Assembly: GCA_963716115.1 (NCBI GenBank)
Contig: CAVQSZ010000006.1
Span: forward strand, 124,001 to 188,000
Direction of reading: 5' to 3'
DNA length: 64,000 nt
From: AP-15 sp963716115
Lineage (GTDB): Bacteria > Pseudomonadota > Alphaproteobacteria > ATCC43930 > CGMCC-115725
The first letter of the stretch is position 1; each line of letters opens with the position of its first letter. Positions 29,253 through 37,499 of this stretch are shown here, piece after piece. The translations under genes and the position numbers were made by a program. The notes beneath the pieces are model-generated. The model was not told the origin of the DNA. It did not search any database and was given only the letters and a program-made list of their open reading frames with translations.

Positions 29253-30569
29253 TCAGGGGTCCAGATGAAAGCCGGCCGGGTCGCGGCTGCGCGCCCCGTC
29301 GACCTCGACCGCGACCGGGTAGGGCGGGTCGGCCGCCGCCTGCGCCGTCAGGATGCCGGCCGCGTCGGCCACCGGCGCCTGGACCTTGGTCGGCGTCGGC
29401 GCGGCCCAGGGATCGCCGATCCCGGGCGCGCGCACCGCCAATGCGGCATCGCCGATCACGATTTCGACGGCATGCGCCGCCGGGCTCCACAACCGCGTCC
29501 CGGTCACCGTCAGCACCGCCGATGCGGGGCCGCCGGTCGGCAGCACGCCCGTCACCTGCGGCACAAGCTGCAAGAGCGCGAGGTTCGAGGCATGGCGGCG
29601 CACCGAGGCCACCGCGCGGCCGTGGTCGAGGCCGCCCTCGACCCCCTCCTCGGTCGCCTGCGCCAAAAGCTGCACCGGGAGCGGCCCCGGCTGCAATTGC
29701 TGCGCCGGCGGGATCGGCCGCGGCAGCGGGTTGTCGAGGTCGGCCGGATAGGCGGCGTCGGGCAGCGCGATGCGGATCCGGCCCGCCGCCGCTATCACCC
29801 GGATCGGGTCGAGCCCGCCGAGCCTGACATAAAGCTTGTCCGCCGTCGTGTCGGCCGCCTCGATCGTGATTTCCTCGCCGATCCGCACCCGCAATTCGCC
29901 ACTCGGCTGCGTCGGGGACACACTGACATACGCCGCCTCGATGACCGGCCGGCGGCGCAGGCTGGCGATGATCCGCCGGCGCTGCACCGGCAACGGCGCG
30001 ACCCGCGGCGCCGGCGTTTCGATCTGCACCACCGTCGCCTCGTAGATCACCGAGCGGCGGAAATTCGCCTCCGGCAGGGCCGACCAGATCTTGACCAGAT
30101 CGTCGATGCTGGCGGGCTGCAACGTCAGGCGCAGCCGCTCGAATTCGCCGGCCAGCGCGGGGTCGAGGATCGGGTCGCCGATTGTCCCCGCCGCCGCGTT
30201 GGTGACCGCGAGCGCATCGATCCGGTTGCCGAAATCGTGCAGCACCCGCATCGCGTCGCCAAGCAGGCCCTGCGCATTGAGGTCGGAATCGATCTGGTCC
30301 TCGGTCGCGCTGTAGCTCGTCATCAGATAGCGCAGGTTCAGCGACAGCGGCGGCCGGGCGTAGGCGCCGCCGGTAAACGGCGATTCCTGGTTCTTGAGCT
30401 CGGCGTTTTCGACGACGTGCAAGAGATAGAGGTTGACCCGCGCGCCGCCGACGCCGCTGACCGCGACATCGGGCGGCGCGATGGTCACCGCCGGCGCCGT
30501 GGCCATGCGGTCGAGCAGCAGGGTGCGCAACGTGCGGCTCACCGCGGCGATGGCGGTCTGGTCGGCCAT
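29253..30569 (-). CDS. Pvc16/Afp16-like tail terminator (DUF4255) protein
   Basis: 438 residues. The N-terminal domain (1-200) matches the Pvc16_N/DUF4255 pattern: TAIAAVSRTLRTLLLDRM, VNLYLLHVVENAELKN, PPLSLNLRYLMTSYSATEDQ and LLGDAMRVLHDF. In characterised particles this domain caps the tube and sheath at the distal end and sets length. Residues 200-438 are a longer C-terminal extension with predicted beta-sandwich or IPT-like character (GVLPTGGPASAVLTVTGTRLW), not needed for capping in the shortest relatives. Stop and next start are 3 nt apart from the AAA+ gene. Confidence 0.87.
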   Translation of the reverse strand: MADQTAIAAVSRTLRTLLLDRMATAPAVTIAPPDVAVSGVGGARVNLYLLHVVENAELKNQESPFTGGAYARPPLSLNLRYLMTSYSATEDQIDSDLNAQGLLGDAMRVLHDFGNRIDALAVTNAAAGTIGDPILDPALAGEFERLRLTLQPASIDDLVKIWSALPEANFRRSVIYEATVVQIETPAPRVAPLPVQRRRIIASLRRRPVIEAAYVSVSPTQPSGELRVRIGEEITIEAADTTADKLYVRLGGLDPIRVIAAAGRIRIALPDAAYPADLDNPLPRPIPPAQQLQPGPLPVQLLAQATEEGVEGGLDHGRAVASVRRHASNLALLQLVPQVTGVLPTGGPASAVLTVTGTRLWSPAAHAVEIVIGDAALAVRAPGIGDPWAAPTPTKVQAPVADAAGILTAQAAADPPYPVAVEVDGARSRDPAGFHLDP

Positions 30570-30572
30570 CGC

Positions 30573-31323
30573 CTAGCGCGGCGACCCGCGCCGGGCGCGG
30601 GCATAGGCGGCAAAGCCGCTGCTGCGGGATATTGTCGGCGGGGCGGCGATCCGCGGCGGAGGCGGCGGCGCGAGCGCGATGTCGATGCGCTCGATGGCGA
30701 TCGTGACCTGCGGCGCCGGCGGCTCGGGCTGAGGCCCGGCGATCGCATCGGGGCGCAAATCGCCCGCGGTCGGCGCGATCGGCGGCGCGGCGGGAGGCGG
30801 GGCGCGGTGAGCCGGCGCTTCGATGGCGGAGGGCTCGGCGCGCGTTTCCTGCGCCGTCTCCGGGCTCGGGCGGCTCTCGCGGCATGGTCGGCCCGGCGAT
30901 GGCCGGCGGCGGCGCATTCGGGGCAAGGACAGGTTCAATCGGTGCGGCGACCGTCTCGCGGATAATTTCAGCGGCGACCGCCGCCGGCGGCTCGGAGGAC
31001 GAGCCCGGCGCCGGCGGCGCAATCGACGGCGCCGGCGAGAATGCTCGCGGCGGCTCGGGTGGAGCGGGAGGGGCCTCGGCCGCTCCCGGCGCTGGTCGCA
31101 GCGGCGTCAGCGGCATGATCGCGTCGAGCGCAGGCGGCGCGGTGCGCTCCGCCGTTGTCGGCGACGGCGCGTCGACGGGAGCGACGGCGCCGCCGCCCTC
31201 AGCCTCGGGGAGGCCCGCGATCGGCTCGAAGCGGGCGCGCGGGCGCAAGCCGATCAGCGCTGCGCCGGGCTCGGGCGCGAGCCCGGCGCCGCGCCGCGCC
31301 AGTCCCTCGAAGAGCCCGGTCAT
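30573..31323 (-). CDS. Proline-rich CIS-cluster protein, frameshifted, unknown
   Basis: About 249 residues when joined across an indel near 30880. ATG 31323 overlaps the upstream stop (ATGA), so it is translationally coupled. After a short folded start (TGLFEGLARRGAGLAPEPG) almost the whole chain is Pro/Ala-rich and disordered (LRPAPGAAEAPPAPPEPP). Near its end it has a conserved-looking segment VTIAIERIDIALAPPPPP and terminates in basic residues. Nothing identifies it as a known baseplate or tape-measure protein. It may be a linker or cargo-like component; the tape measure is otherwise missing here, but this protein seems too short and lacks coiled coils. Confidence 0.55.
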
Positions 31324-32150
31324 GCCGCCTCCGCGCGGTCGAGCAGCGCCAGATAGCGCTGCCGGCGCGCCGTCGGCAGCGCCAATATCGCCGCTTCGCT
31401 CCAGTGATAGGCGCGGGCCAGACGATCGACATCGACGAGAACGCCGCCCGGCTGGCCCAGCCGCCCGGCGATCAGGGCCAGCGCGTCGAGCGCGCCGCGC
31501 ACGCCCGCGCCGCAACTCGGGCAATTCGCCGCGACGATGGTTTCGGCCGCCGGGTCGAGACGGCGCAACGCGTCCTCCAGCACGGCGTCGAGCTTCTCGA
31601 CGCCGGCCGCGCCGCCATCGATCGCGATCACGCAGGCGTTGCGCAAGGCGGCGGCGGCGCGATCCGGGCCGGTCGCGGCGAGGCGGGCGGCGCGCTCATG
31701 GTCGGCCCCGTCGGGCGCCCGATACCGCAGCAGCAGCGAGCCCGCCCTGATCGAATGCTCGGGCGCGCGCGCGGTGGCGACCGGCGCCTCGAGCATCGCG
31801 TCGAGGTCGAGCGGCAGCTCGATCGTCTGCCCGCATGCGCCGCAATCGACGACGGCGTCCGGCCGCGAGCCGAACGACAGCGCGTAAAGCGCCAGCAGCA
31901 GCCGCTCGCGGTCGCCGATCGACAGGCTCAGCACATGCGCGCGCGGCACCGGCGCAATCGCCCCGATCGCCTCGACCGTTGCGGCGAGCAGAGCCGTCGC
32001 CTGCATCGCCGGCCACGGCTCGGCCTCCGCCCAAAGGATTTCATCGGCGCCGGTCATCGGCCGCACCACCGCCCGGTCGTGGTGCGCGCCGTCCCGCCAC
32101 AGCCCGTTCGCCAGCAGAATGCGGCGCTCGCCGGGCACGGCCCCTCGCAC
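31320..32150 (-). CDS. T4-type baseplate hub assembly chaperone-like protein
   Basis: About 276 residues. The opening RRILLANGLW followed by RPMTGADEILWAE resembles the T4_baseplate family (PF12322-type) found between tube and downstream genes in phage-like tails. It contains two Cys pairs, CGACG near residue 100 and CPSCGAG near residue 200, which together could bind a zinc. The rest is helical (ERLLLALYALSFG). No ATG is available after the tube stop; GTG 32150 is used, and GTG 32138 is equally possible. The family link is moderate. Confidence 0.6.
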   Translation of the reverse strand: MRGAVPGERRILLANGLWRDGAHHDRAVVRPMTGADEILWAEAEPWPAMQATALLAATVEAIGAIAPVPRAHVLSLSIGDRERLLLALYALSFGSRPDAVVDCGACGQTIELPLDLDAMLEAPVATARAPEHSIRAGSLLLRYRAPDGADHERAARLAATGPDRAAAALRNACVIAIDGGAAGVEKLDAVLEDALRRLDPAAETIVAANCPSCGAGVRGALDALALIAGRLGQPGGVLVDVDRLARAYHWSEAAILALPTARRQRYLALLDRAEAA

Positions 32151-32167
32151 CGCCCGCCGCCCGGCCG

Positions 32168-32695
32168 TCAGCCCGGCGGCGCGGTGAAGGTCGGCTCGAC
32201 CGGCTCGGCCACCGCGAGGTCGCGGTCCCAGCCCTCGTTTTCGAGCTTGATGTGCTGGATCGCCACCGCGTTGGCGTTGGCGTCGAGGTCGGGCAGCGCC
32301 TGATACTCCGATACCCAGCAGCGGTAGACGTTGTACGAGATGACCTTCTGGCCGGCCTCGTTGAAGACGTCGATGATCACATCCTTGCGAAAATCGGCGA
32401 GCGAGGCCTCCGACCCCGCCCCGGCCCCGAAATTCCACACCTTGTTCGCCCATTGCTCGAAGGCGAGGTCGTGGGTCACGCCGCGCTCGATCGTGACCGG
32501 GTCGTATTTCGTCCGGCCCGGCGATTTGCGCCCCGTGGAGGGGTCGCCGCCCTCGCGGTGCTCGACGACCTCGGTCGTGCGCTTCAGCGCCGAGACCTTG
32601 CTGACGCCGGCGACATAGCGGCCGTCCCATTTGACGCGGAACTTGAAGTTCTTGTACGGGTCGAAGCGGCGAGGATTGACGGTGAACTCGGCCAT
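32168..32695 (-). CDS. Contractile tail tube protein (gp19-like)
   Basis: 175 residues, the usual size of an inner-tube subunit. It starts with DPYKNFKFRVKWDGRYVAGVSKVSAL, the conserved first beta-hairpin of the T4 gp19/Pvc1 tube fold. Then KYDPVTIERGVTHDLAFEQW, DVIIDVFNEAGQKVISYNVYRCWV and AIQHIKLENEGWDRD follow the family closely. It lies 6 nt downstream of the sheath gene, the normal sheath-tube order. Only one tube gene is present, whereas Afp and PVC systems carry two or three. Confidence 0.92.
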   Translation of the reverse strand: MAEFTVNPRRFDPYKNFKFRVKWDGRYVAGVSKVSALKRTTEVVEHREGGDPSTGRKSPGRTKYDPVTIERGVTHDLAFEQWANKVWNFGAGAGSEASLADFRKDVIIDVFNEAGQKVISYNVYRCWVSEYQALPDLDANANAVAIQHIKLENEGWDRDLAVAEPVEPTFTAPPG

Positions 32696-32701
32696 GGTTC
32701 C

Positions 32702-35107
32702 TCACACGGTCGCGCCGGGGGCGATCTGCTGGATTTGCAGGATGACGAATTCGGCGGGCTTCAACGGCGCAAACCCGACCTGGATGTTGACGACGCCGTT
32801 GTCGATGTCCTGCTGCGTCGTCGTCTCGCCATCGCATTTGACGAAATAGGCGGCGCCGGGGGTGGTCCCCTGAAACGCCCCCTTGCGGAACAGATCCTGC
32901 ATGAACGAGCCGACGTTCAACCGGATCTGCGCCCAGAGCGGCTCGTCGTTGGGCTCGAAGACCACCCATTTGGTGCCGCGGAAGAGGCTCTCCTCGAGGT
33001 AGAGCGTGAGCCGCCGCACCGGCACGTACTTCCATTCCGAGGCCAGCGCATCGGCGCCTTCGAGGGTGCGCGCGCCCCAGCAGATGTTGCTGTAGACCGG
33101 GAAGTTGCGCAGGCAGTTGACCCCGATCGGGTTCAGCGCGCCGTTTTCGAGATCGGTCAACAGGTAGCCGAGGCTGGCGACATTGCGCAGCGCCGCCTCG
33201 GTCCCGGCCGGCGCCTTCCACACCCCGCGCTGCGTGTCGGTGCGGGCATAGAGCCCGGCGATCGTGCCGCTGGCGCCGATCGAGCGCGGCCGGTTCAGGT
33301 TCAGCGGGTCGGGGATGTTGGTGCGCGGGAAATAGACCGCGGCGTTGGGGTGGCGCAGGCTGTCGTTGTCGGCGATCCAGGTCTGCATCAGGTCGAGCCG
33401 GGTCACCGCCGGCGGGATGTCGACGATCAGCATCGCGCGGCGGCCTTCGACATAGGTCTCGGCCTCGGTGTAGAGCGCCTGCAGGTCGGCCGCCGCCATC
33501 GTCGCCGCCTCCGGGATGCACAGGATGTTGAACAGGTCGACATCCTCCAGCGCGTACATCCCGGTCTTCGCGGCGATCGCGCCGACAAAGAAATGCTCCG
33601 GCACCGGGCGAAAGCTGGTCCCGGCCGCCGGCGCCGGGCCGTCCGAGCCGCCGCCGAGCGCAACCTGCGCGACATTGGCCGCGACGTTCAGCAGCACGTT
33701 CGCCGCCGCGGCGGCGGTGTTGCCGAGCGTGATCGCGACCGCAGGGTCGAACGGGCGGGCGTTGCGCCCGACCCGGACATAATAGCGCGCCGGGTTGGCC
33801 GCCGCGCCCGAGCCGATCAGATCAACCGTGGCGTTCGACAGCAGCGGCTTCAATCCGTTCGGCACCGAGGGGTCGGCCGCGGCGGCGCGGATCGCGGCCT
33901 CGAGGATCGGGCGGAACTGGGAGAAGGTGAGGCTCGCGGGCTTGCCGCCGGGGCCGTAGGAAATCCCGCCGGCGACCGCGACGAGCCCGATGTCGATATG
34001 CAGGGCATCGCCCTGATTGGGAAAATCGGCGTCGACCGGCGCTGTCGGCAGCGCATTGCCGACGGTCCCGGTCGGCGTCGCCGGAACCACGAGCTCCACC
34101 GCATTGGCCGCGGCGGCGGGGCCGCTCAGGGTCAGCAGGACCGGGGCGCCCGAGGGGCTGGGATTGGCCCCCGCCAGGACCGAATAACGGTGCGGATCGG
34201 CCGCCGTGCCGGCCCCGATCAACGTAACCGCGGCATTCGCCAACAATGGCTTGAAGCGGTCCGCCACCGAGGAGCCGGCGGCAGCCGCACGAATCGCGGC
34301 TTCGAGGATCGGGCGGAACTGCGCGTAGGTGACGCCGACGGGCTTGCCGCCGCCCCCGTAGTCGATCGCGCCGTCGACCGCAACAAGCCCGATCCCGACA
34401 TCGAGAGCGTCGCCGTCGTTCGGGAAGCCGGCGATCGCGGGGGATGCCGGCAAGGCGCTGCCGAGCGTCCCGGTCGGCGCCGGCCGCCCGGCGCCGACCA
34501 TTGCGAGCTGGATCAGCCGCGAGCCCTGATTGACGACGTCGAGCGCATAATTGGGGGTGTTGGGGGTCATCGACAGATTGCGGTAGGTCTCGGCCTGAAC
34601 CACGGTGGTGCGGTCGCCGTCGACGCTGACCTCGCTGACCGTCAGGTTGAACAGGCTCGTCGGGTCGGCCGTGGCGTAATCGATCTCGACCCGCAGATCG
34701 TTGCCCCAGGCCCCGGCGTCGACCCTCGCCACGCCGTTGACCAGACGGCCCGCGCCGACGCTCAGCACGGTCGCGCCGCCGCCCATCGGCGCGTCGTTGA
34801 GGGCCGCCGCCGCCGGCGCCGCCGGGGTTGCGGCGTCGGCCGTATCGGCGACGCGCACGACCCAGCATTGCTGGCCGCCATTGTTGAAGAACTGCTGCAC
34901 CGCGTAGCTCGTCTCGCTGTTGCGGTCGAGCCCGCCGTATTCGCGCTGGAAATCCGACATGCTCAACAGCTGCAGCGCGGCGTCGAGCGGCCCACGATCG
35001 AAGGCGCCGACAAAGGCCGCGATCGAAGTGGCGACGCCGGTGATCGTATGGACGCCGCTCGGTATCTCTTCGATATAGACGCCGGGGTAGGTCGGCGTGA
35101 CGGGCAT
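32702..35107 (-). CDS. Contractile injection system sheath protein with a duplicated insert
   Basis: 801 residues, much longer than the roughly 350-500 of most eCIS sheath subunits. Residues 1-90 give the sheath N-terminus (MPVTPTYPGVYIEEIPSG, SDFQREYGGL). Residues 495-801 give the conserved C-terminal body (FVGAIAAKTGMYALEDVDLFNILCIPE; LNRPRSIGASG; FVKCDGETTTQQDIDNG; APLKPAEFVIL). Between them two copies of a domain of about 134 residues sit in tandem (213-346 and 347-475). GGGAGG lies 6 nt before ATG 35107, fixing the start. First gene of the CIS operon; the 120 bp upstream should hold its promoter. Confidence 0.93.
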   Translation of the reverse strand: MPVTPTYPGVYIEEIPSGVHTITGVATSIAAFVGAFDRGPLDAALQLLSMSDFQREYGGLDRNSETSYAVQQFFNNGGQQCWVVRVADTADAATPAAPAAAALNDAPMGGGATVLSVGAGRLVNGVARVDAGAWGNDLRVEIDYATADPTSLFNLTVSEVSVDGDRTTVVQAETYRNLSMTPNTPNYALDVVNQGSRLIQLAMVGAGRPAPTGTLGSALPASPAIAGFPNDGDALDVGIGLVAVDGAIDYGGGGKPVGVTYAQFRPILEAAIRAAAAGSSVADRFKPLLANAAVTLIGAGTAADPHRYSVLAGANPSPSGAPVLLTLSGPAAAANAVELVVPATPTGTVGNALPTAPVDADFPNQGDALHIDIGLVAVAGGISYGPGGKPASLTFSQFRPILEAAIRAAAADPSVPNGLKPLLSNATVDLIGSGAAANPARYYVRVGRNARPFDPAVAITLGNTAAAAANVLLNVAANVAQVALGGGSDGPAPAAGTSFRPVPEHFFVGAIAAKTGMYALEDVDLFNILCIPEAATMAAADLQALYTEAETYVEGRRAMLIVDIPPAVTRLDLMQTWIADNDSLRHPNAAVYFPRTNIPDPLNLNRPRSIGASGTIAGLYARTDTQRGVWKAPAGTEAALRNVASLGYLLTDLENGALNPIGVNCLRNFPVYSNICWGARTLEGADALASEWKYVPVRRLTLYLEESLFRGTKWVVFEPNDEPLWAQIRLNVGSFMQDLFRKGAFQGTTPGAAYFVKCDGETTTQQDIDNGVVNIQVGFAPLKPAEFVILQIQQIAPGATV
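33683..34471 (-). repeat. Tandem duplication inside the sheath gene
   Basis: Unit 1 is 34070-34471 (residues 213-346) and unit 2 is 33683-34069 (residues 347-475). Both start with GT(L/V)G(S/N)ALP, share FP(N)xGDALxxxIGLVAV, then Q-FRPILEAAIRAAAA, then an LKPLL(A/S)NA-V-LIG(A/S)G(T)AA segment. The period is 134 residues; units differ at many positions, so the duplication is old. Confidence 0.85.
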
Positions 35108-35230
35108 GGCGGGCCTCCCGAACCTTGCAGCGGACTGAACTCTATCATCCCAGCCGGCGACGCCAAGCCGATAGTGCGGCGGCATGCCTGGCGGCTATCG
35201 TAGCGCGCCATTCCGCGCGAGGAGAAAGCA

Positions 35231-36184
35231 ATGCAGATCGGCTTCAACCTGCCGAACAGCGGCCCGATGTCGGCGCCGGAAACACTGACGCGGATCGCGC
35301 GGGAAGGCGAGGCGCTGGGCTACGACTATCTGACCCTGACCGACCACCTGGCGCTGCCCAACGTCAAGTCTCCGGGCTACCCCTATTCCGAAAGCGGCGA
35401 GTTCCTCTCCACCGGGCCCGAGCGGCGGCACGAGCAGCTGACCGCGGCGGCCTACATCGCGGCCCAGACCGCGCGAATCCGGCTGGTGCTGGCGGTCATG
35501 GTCGCGCCGTACCGGCCGGCGGTGCTCGCCGCCAAGATGCTGGCGACGCTCGACGCGCTGTCGGGCGGGCGGCTCGTCGTCGGGATCGGGGCCGGCTGGC
35601 TGGAGGCGGAATTCGACGCCGTGGCGGTGACCCCGTTCGCGGCGCGGGGTGCGGTGACCGATGAATACATCGCCGCCTTCCGCGCCTTGTGGACCGAGCC
35701 CGCGCCGCGCTTCGCCGGCCGCTGGGTCAGGTTCAGCGACATCCATTTCGAGCCCAAGCCGACGCAGAAGCCGCACCCGCCGATCTGGATCGGCGGCGAA
35801 AGCGGGCCGGCCTTGCGCCGCGCCGCGCGCCTCGGCGACGCCTGGTACCCGATCGGCAGCAACAACCGGCATCTGCTCGACAGCCTGCCGCGCTACCGCG
35901 CCGGCGTCGCGCGGCTGCGCCGGCTGACCGCCGAGGCCGGGCGCGACCCGGCGAGCGTGGCCCTGACCTATCGCGTCAAGCGCTATGGCGCGGCGGTGCC
36001 GGACCAGGCTTCGGACGGCGAGCGCCGGCTCTTTTCCGGCGGCGCCGCCGACATCGTCGATGATTTGAAGAGATTGCGCGACCTCGGCGTCGCCGCGATC
36101 GACATCGATTTCGAGCGCCCCGACGCCGACGCCTCGCTCGCCGCGATGCGCCGCTTCAAGGACGAGGCGCTGTCCCGGCTGTGA
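35231..36184 (+). CDS. LLM-class flavin/F420-dependent oxidoreductase
   Basis: 317 residues with a luciferase-like TIM barrel: MQIGFNLPNSGPMSAPETL, YDYLTLTDHLALP, TARIRLVLAVMVAPYRPAVLAAKMLATLDALSGGRLVVGIGAG in separate strands, then KPHPPIWIGGESGPALRRAARLGDAWYPI. It matches the subfamily often labelled TIGR03619, which uses F420 in actinobacteria. Cofactor in this organism (FMN or F420) is not known. GAGG lies 9 nt before ATG 35231. It is divergent from the sheath gene and unlikely to be part of that system. Confidence 0.85.
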   Translation: MQIGFNLPNSGPMSAPETLTRIAREGEALGYDYLTLTDHLALPNVKSPGYPYSESGEFLSTGPERRHEQLTAAAYIAAQTARIRLVLAVMVAPYRPAVLAAKMLATLDALSGGRLVVGIGAGWLEAEFDAVAVTPFAARGAVTDEYIAAFRALWTEPAPRFAGRWVRFSDIHFEPKPTQKPHPPIWIGGESGPALRRAARLGDAWYPIGSNNRHLLDSLPRYRAGVARLRRLTAEAGRDPASVALTYRVKRYGAAVPDQASDGERRLFSGGAADIVDDLKRLRDLGVAAIDIDFERPDADASLAAMRRFKDEALSRL

Positions 36185-36218
36185 GCCGGCGCGGCTATTG
36201 CAGCCGGCGCGGCCCCGG

Positions 36219-36710
36219 CTATTGCAGCTGGCGCGGCAGCGCGGCGATGGCCTGATCGATCAGCGCCGCGCCGCGCTTCTCGTCGAGCTCCGATCGGATC
36301 ACGTGGCTGGCGGCGGCGATCGCGACATCGACGGCGGCCGCCCGGATCTCCGCGAGCGCCTTGGCCTCCTCCTGCGCGATCCGCTCCTCGGCGAGGCGCC
36401 GGCGCCGCTGCAGGGATTCCTCGAGGTCGCGCGCCGACTGCGCCGCGATGCGCTCGGCTTCCGCCTTGGCGTGGGCGACGATCTGCGCCGCCTCGGCCGC
36501 GGCCTCGCGCTCCTTTGCCTGGTACATGGCGAGCGCGCGCTGCGCTTCCTCGCGCAGGCCCCGCGCCTGCTCCAGCTCGTCGCGGATGCGCGCGGCGCGG
36601 CTGTCGAGCCCGCCGACCAGCATCCGCCGGGCGGGGATCCAAATCAGCGCGACAAACAGCGCAAAGGCGACGAGGATCCAGAATTCCGGGTCGGCGAAGA
36701 GATGCCCCAT
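36219..36710 (-). CDS. atpF: ATP synthase F0 subunit b
   Basis: 163 residues: one N-terminal membrane helix (PEFWILVAFALFVALIW) followed by a long charged helix typical of the peripheral stalk (RIRDELEQARGLREEAQRAL). It connects F0 to F1 and resists rotation. Its ATG overlaps the b' stop by one base. The delta-alpha-gamma-beta-epsilon genes are not in the window, the common alphaproteobacterial split of F0 and F1 operons. Confidence 0.94.
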   Translation of the reverse strand: MGHLFADPEFWILVAFALFVALIWIPARRMLVGGLDSRAARIRDELEQARGLREEAQRALAMYQAKEREAAAEAAQIVAHAKAEAERIAAQSARDLEESLQRRRRLAEERIAQEEAKALAEIRAAAVDVAIAAASHVIRSELDEKRGAALIDQAIAALPRQLQ

Positions 36711-37204
36711 CAGGCCCCCCGCTGCGCCATTGCGCCCTCGACCGCCGCCTCGACGCGGCGCCGGTCGACGGCGGACCCGATCAGCTTGGCCGCGACCGAG
36801 GCGGCGGCCTCGGCGGCGATGCCGCGGATGTCGGCGACCGCGCGCTCTTTCGCGATGACGATCTGCCGCTCGGCCGCCGCGGTGTGCGCGGCGAGCGACA
36901 GGCCGAGCTGGCGCTGCCGCTCGGCCGCCTCGGCGGCGAGCCGGTCCGAGGTCTCCTTCATCGTCGCCTGCGCCTGCGCGCGCGCATCGGCCAGCGATTT
37001 CTCGTAAGCGGCCAGCACCTGGTCGGCCTCGGCCTTGATCCGCGCCGCGTTGGCGAGATCGTCGTCGAGGCGCCGGCGCCGCGCCTCGATCGCCGCGCCC
37101 ACCCGCGGCAGCGCCACCGTCCGCATCAGGATCAGCAGGACGAGGAAAGTGACCGCCAGCCAGAACAGCTGCGGCGCAAAGGTCGCAAAATCGAGCTGCG
37201 GCAT
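36710..37204 (-). CDS. atpG: ATP synthase F0 subunit b'
   Basis: 164 residues with one membrane helix near residues 8-30 (APQLFWLAVTFLVLLILM) and a stalk helix. It is the diverged second b subunit seen in alphaproteobacteria and phototrophs, forming a b-b' heterodimer. The gene symbol atpG is also used for gamma; atpF' or atpX are alternatives. It lies between c and b as expected. Confidence 0.93.
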   Translation of the reverse strand: MPQLDFATFAPQLFWLAVTFLVLLILMRTVALPRVGAAIEARRRRLDDDLANAARIKAEADQVLAAYEKSLADARAQAQATMKETSDRLAAEAAERQRQLGLSLAAHTAAAERQIVIAKERAVADIRGIAAEAAASVAAKLIGSAVDRRRVEAAVEGAMAQRGA

Positions 37205-37223
37205 TGCGGCGGTCCGCCCGCGA

Positions 37224-37451
37224 TCAGAGCACGAACAGCAGCAGCAGCGAGATGATCAGCGCGTAGAACGCCACCGCCTCGGTCAGCGCGAAGCCCAGCA
37301 TGCCGATGCCGAAGACCTGGTCGCGCGCCGCCGGGTTGCGCGCGATCGAGGTCACCAGGGCGCTGAAGACATTGCCGATGCCGACGCCGACGCCGGCCAG
37401 CGCGATTGCCGCGAGGCCGGCGCCGATCATCTTGGCGGAGGTTGGGTCCAT
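37224..37451 (-). CDS. atpE: ATP synthase F0 subunit c
   Basis: 75 residues, two transmembrane helices with a polar loop (ARNPAARDQ). The ion-carrying carboxylate is Glu58 in FALTEAVAFYAL, so it is a proton-type c-ring subunit; the residues around it lack the typical sodium-binding set. The first helix has the GAGLAAIALAGVGVGIGN packing motif. Confidence 0.96.
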   Translation of the reverse strand: MDPTSAKMIGAGLAAIALAGVGVGIGNVFSALVTSIARNPAARDQVFGIGMLGFALTEAVAFYALIISLLLLFVL

Positions 37452-37499
37452 CGTATGCGTCCTTTCCGGGAGAGAGGGGGCAGGGGCCAGGCTGGCCGG

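Noticed and set aside
26402..35107. Reading the CIS genes as a prophage or a type VI secretion system
   Set aside because: No capsid, terminase, portal or lysis genes and no TssB/TssC, TssJLM or ClpV signatures are present; the Pvc16-type terminator and Afp15-type ATPase point to an extracellular-type CIS.
31835..35203. A plus-strand 1,122-codon frame opposite the CIS sheath and tube genes
   Set aside because: Arg/Gly-rich shadow of the sheath and tube genes, whose minus-strand products match their families throughout.
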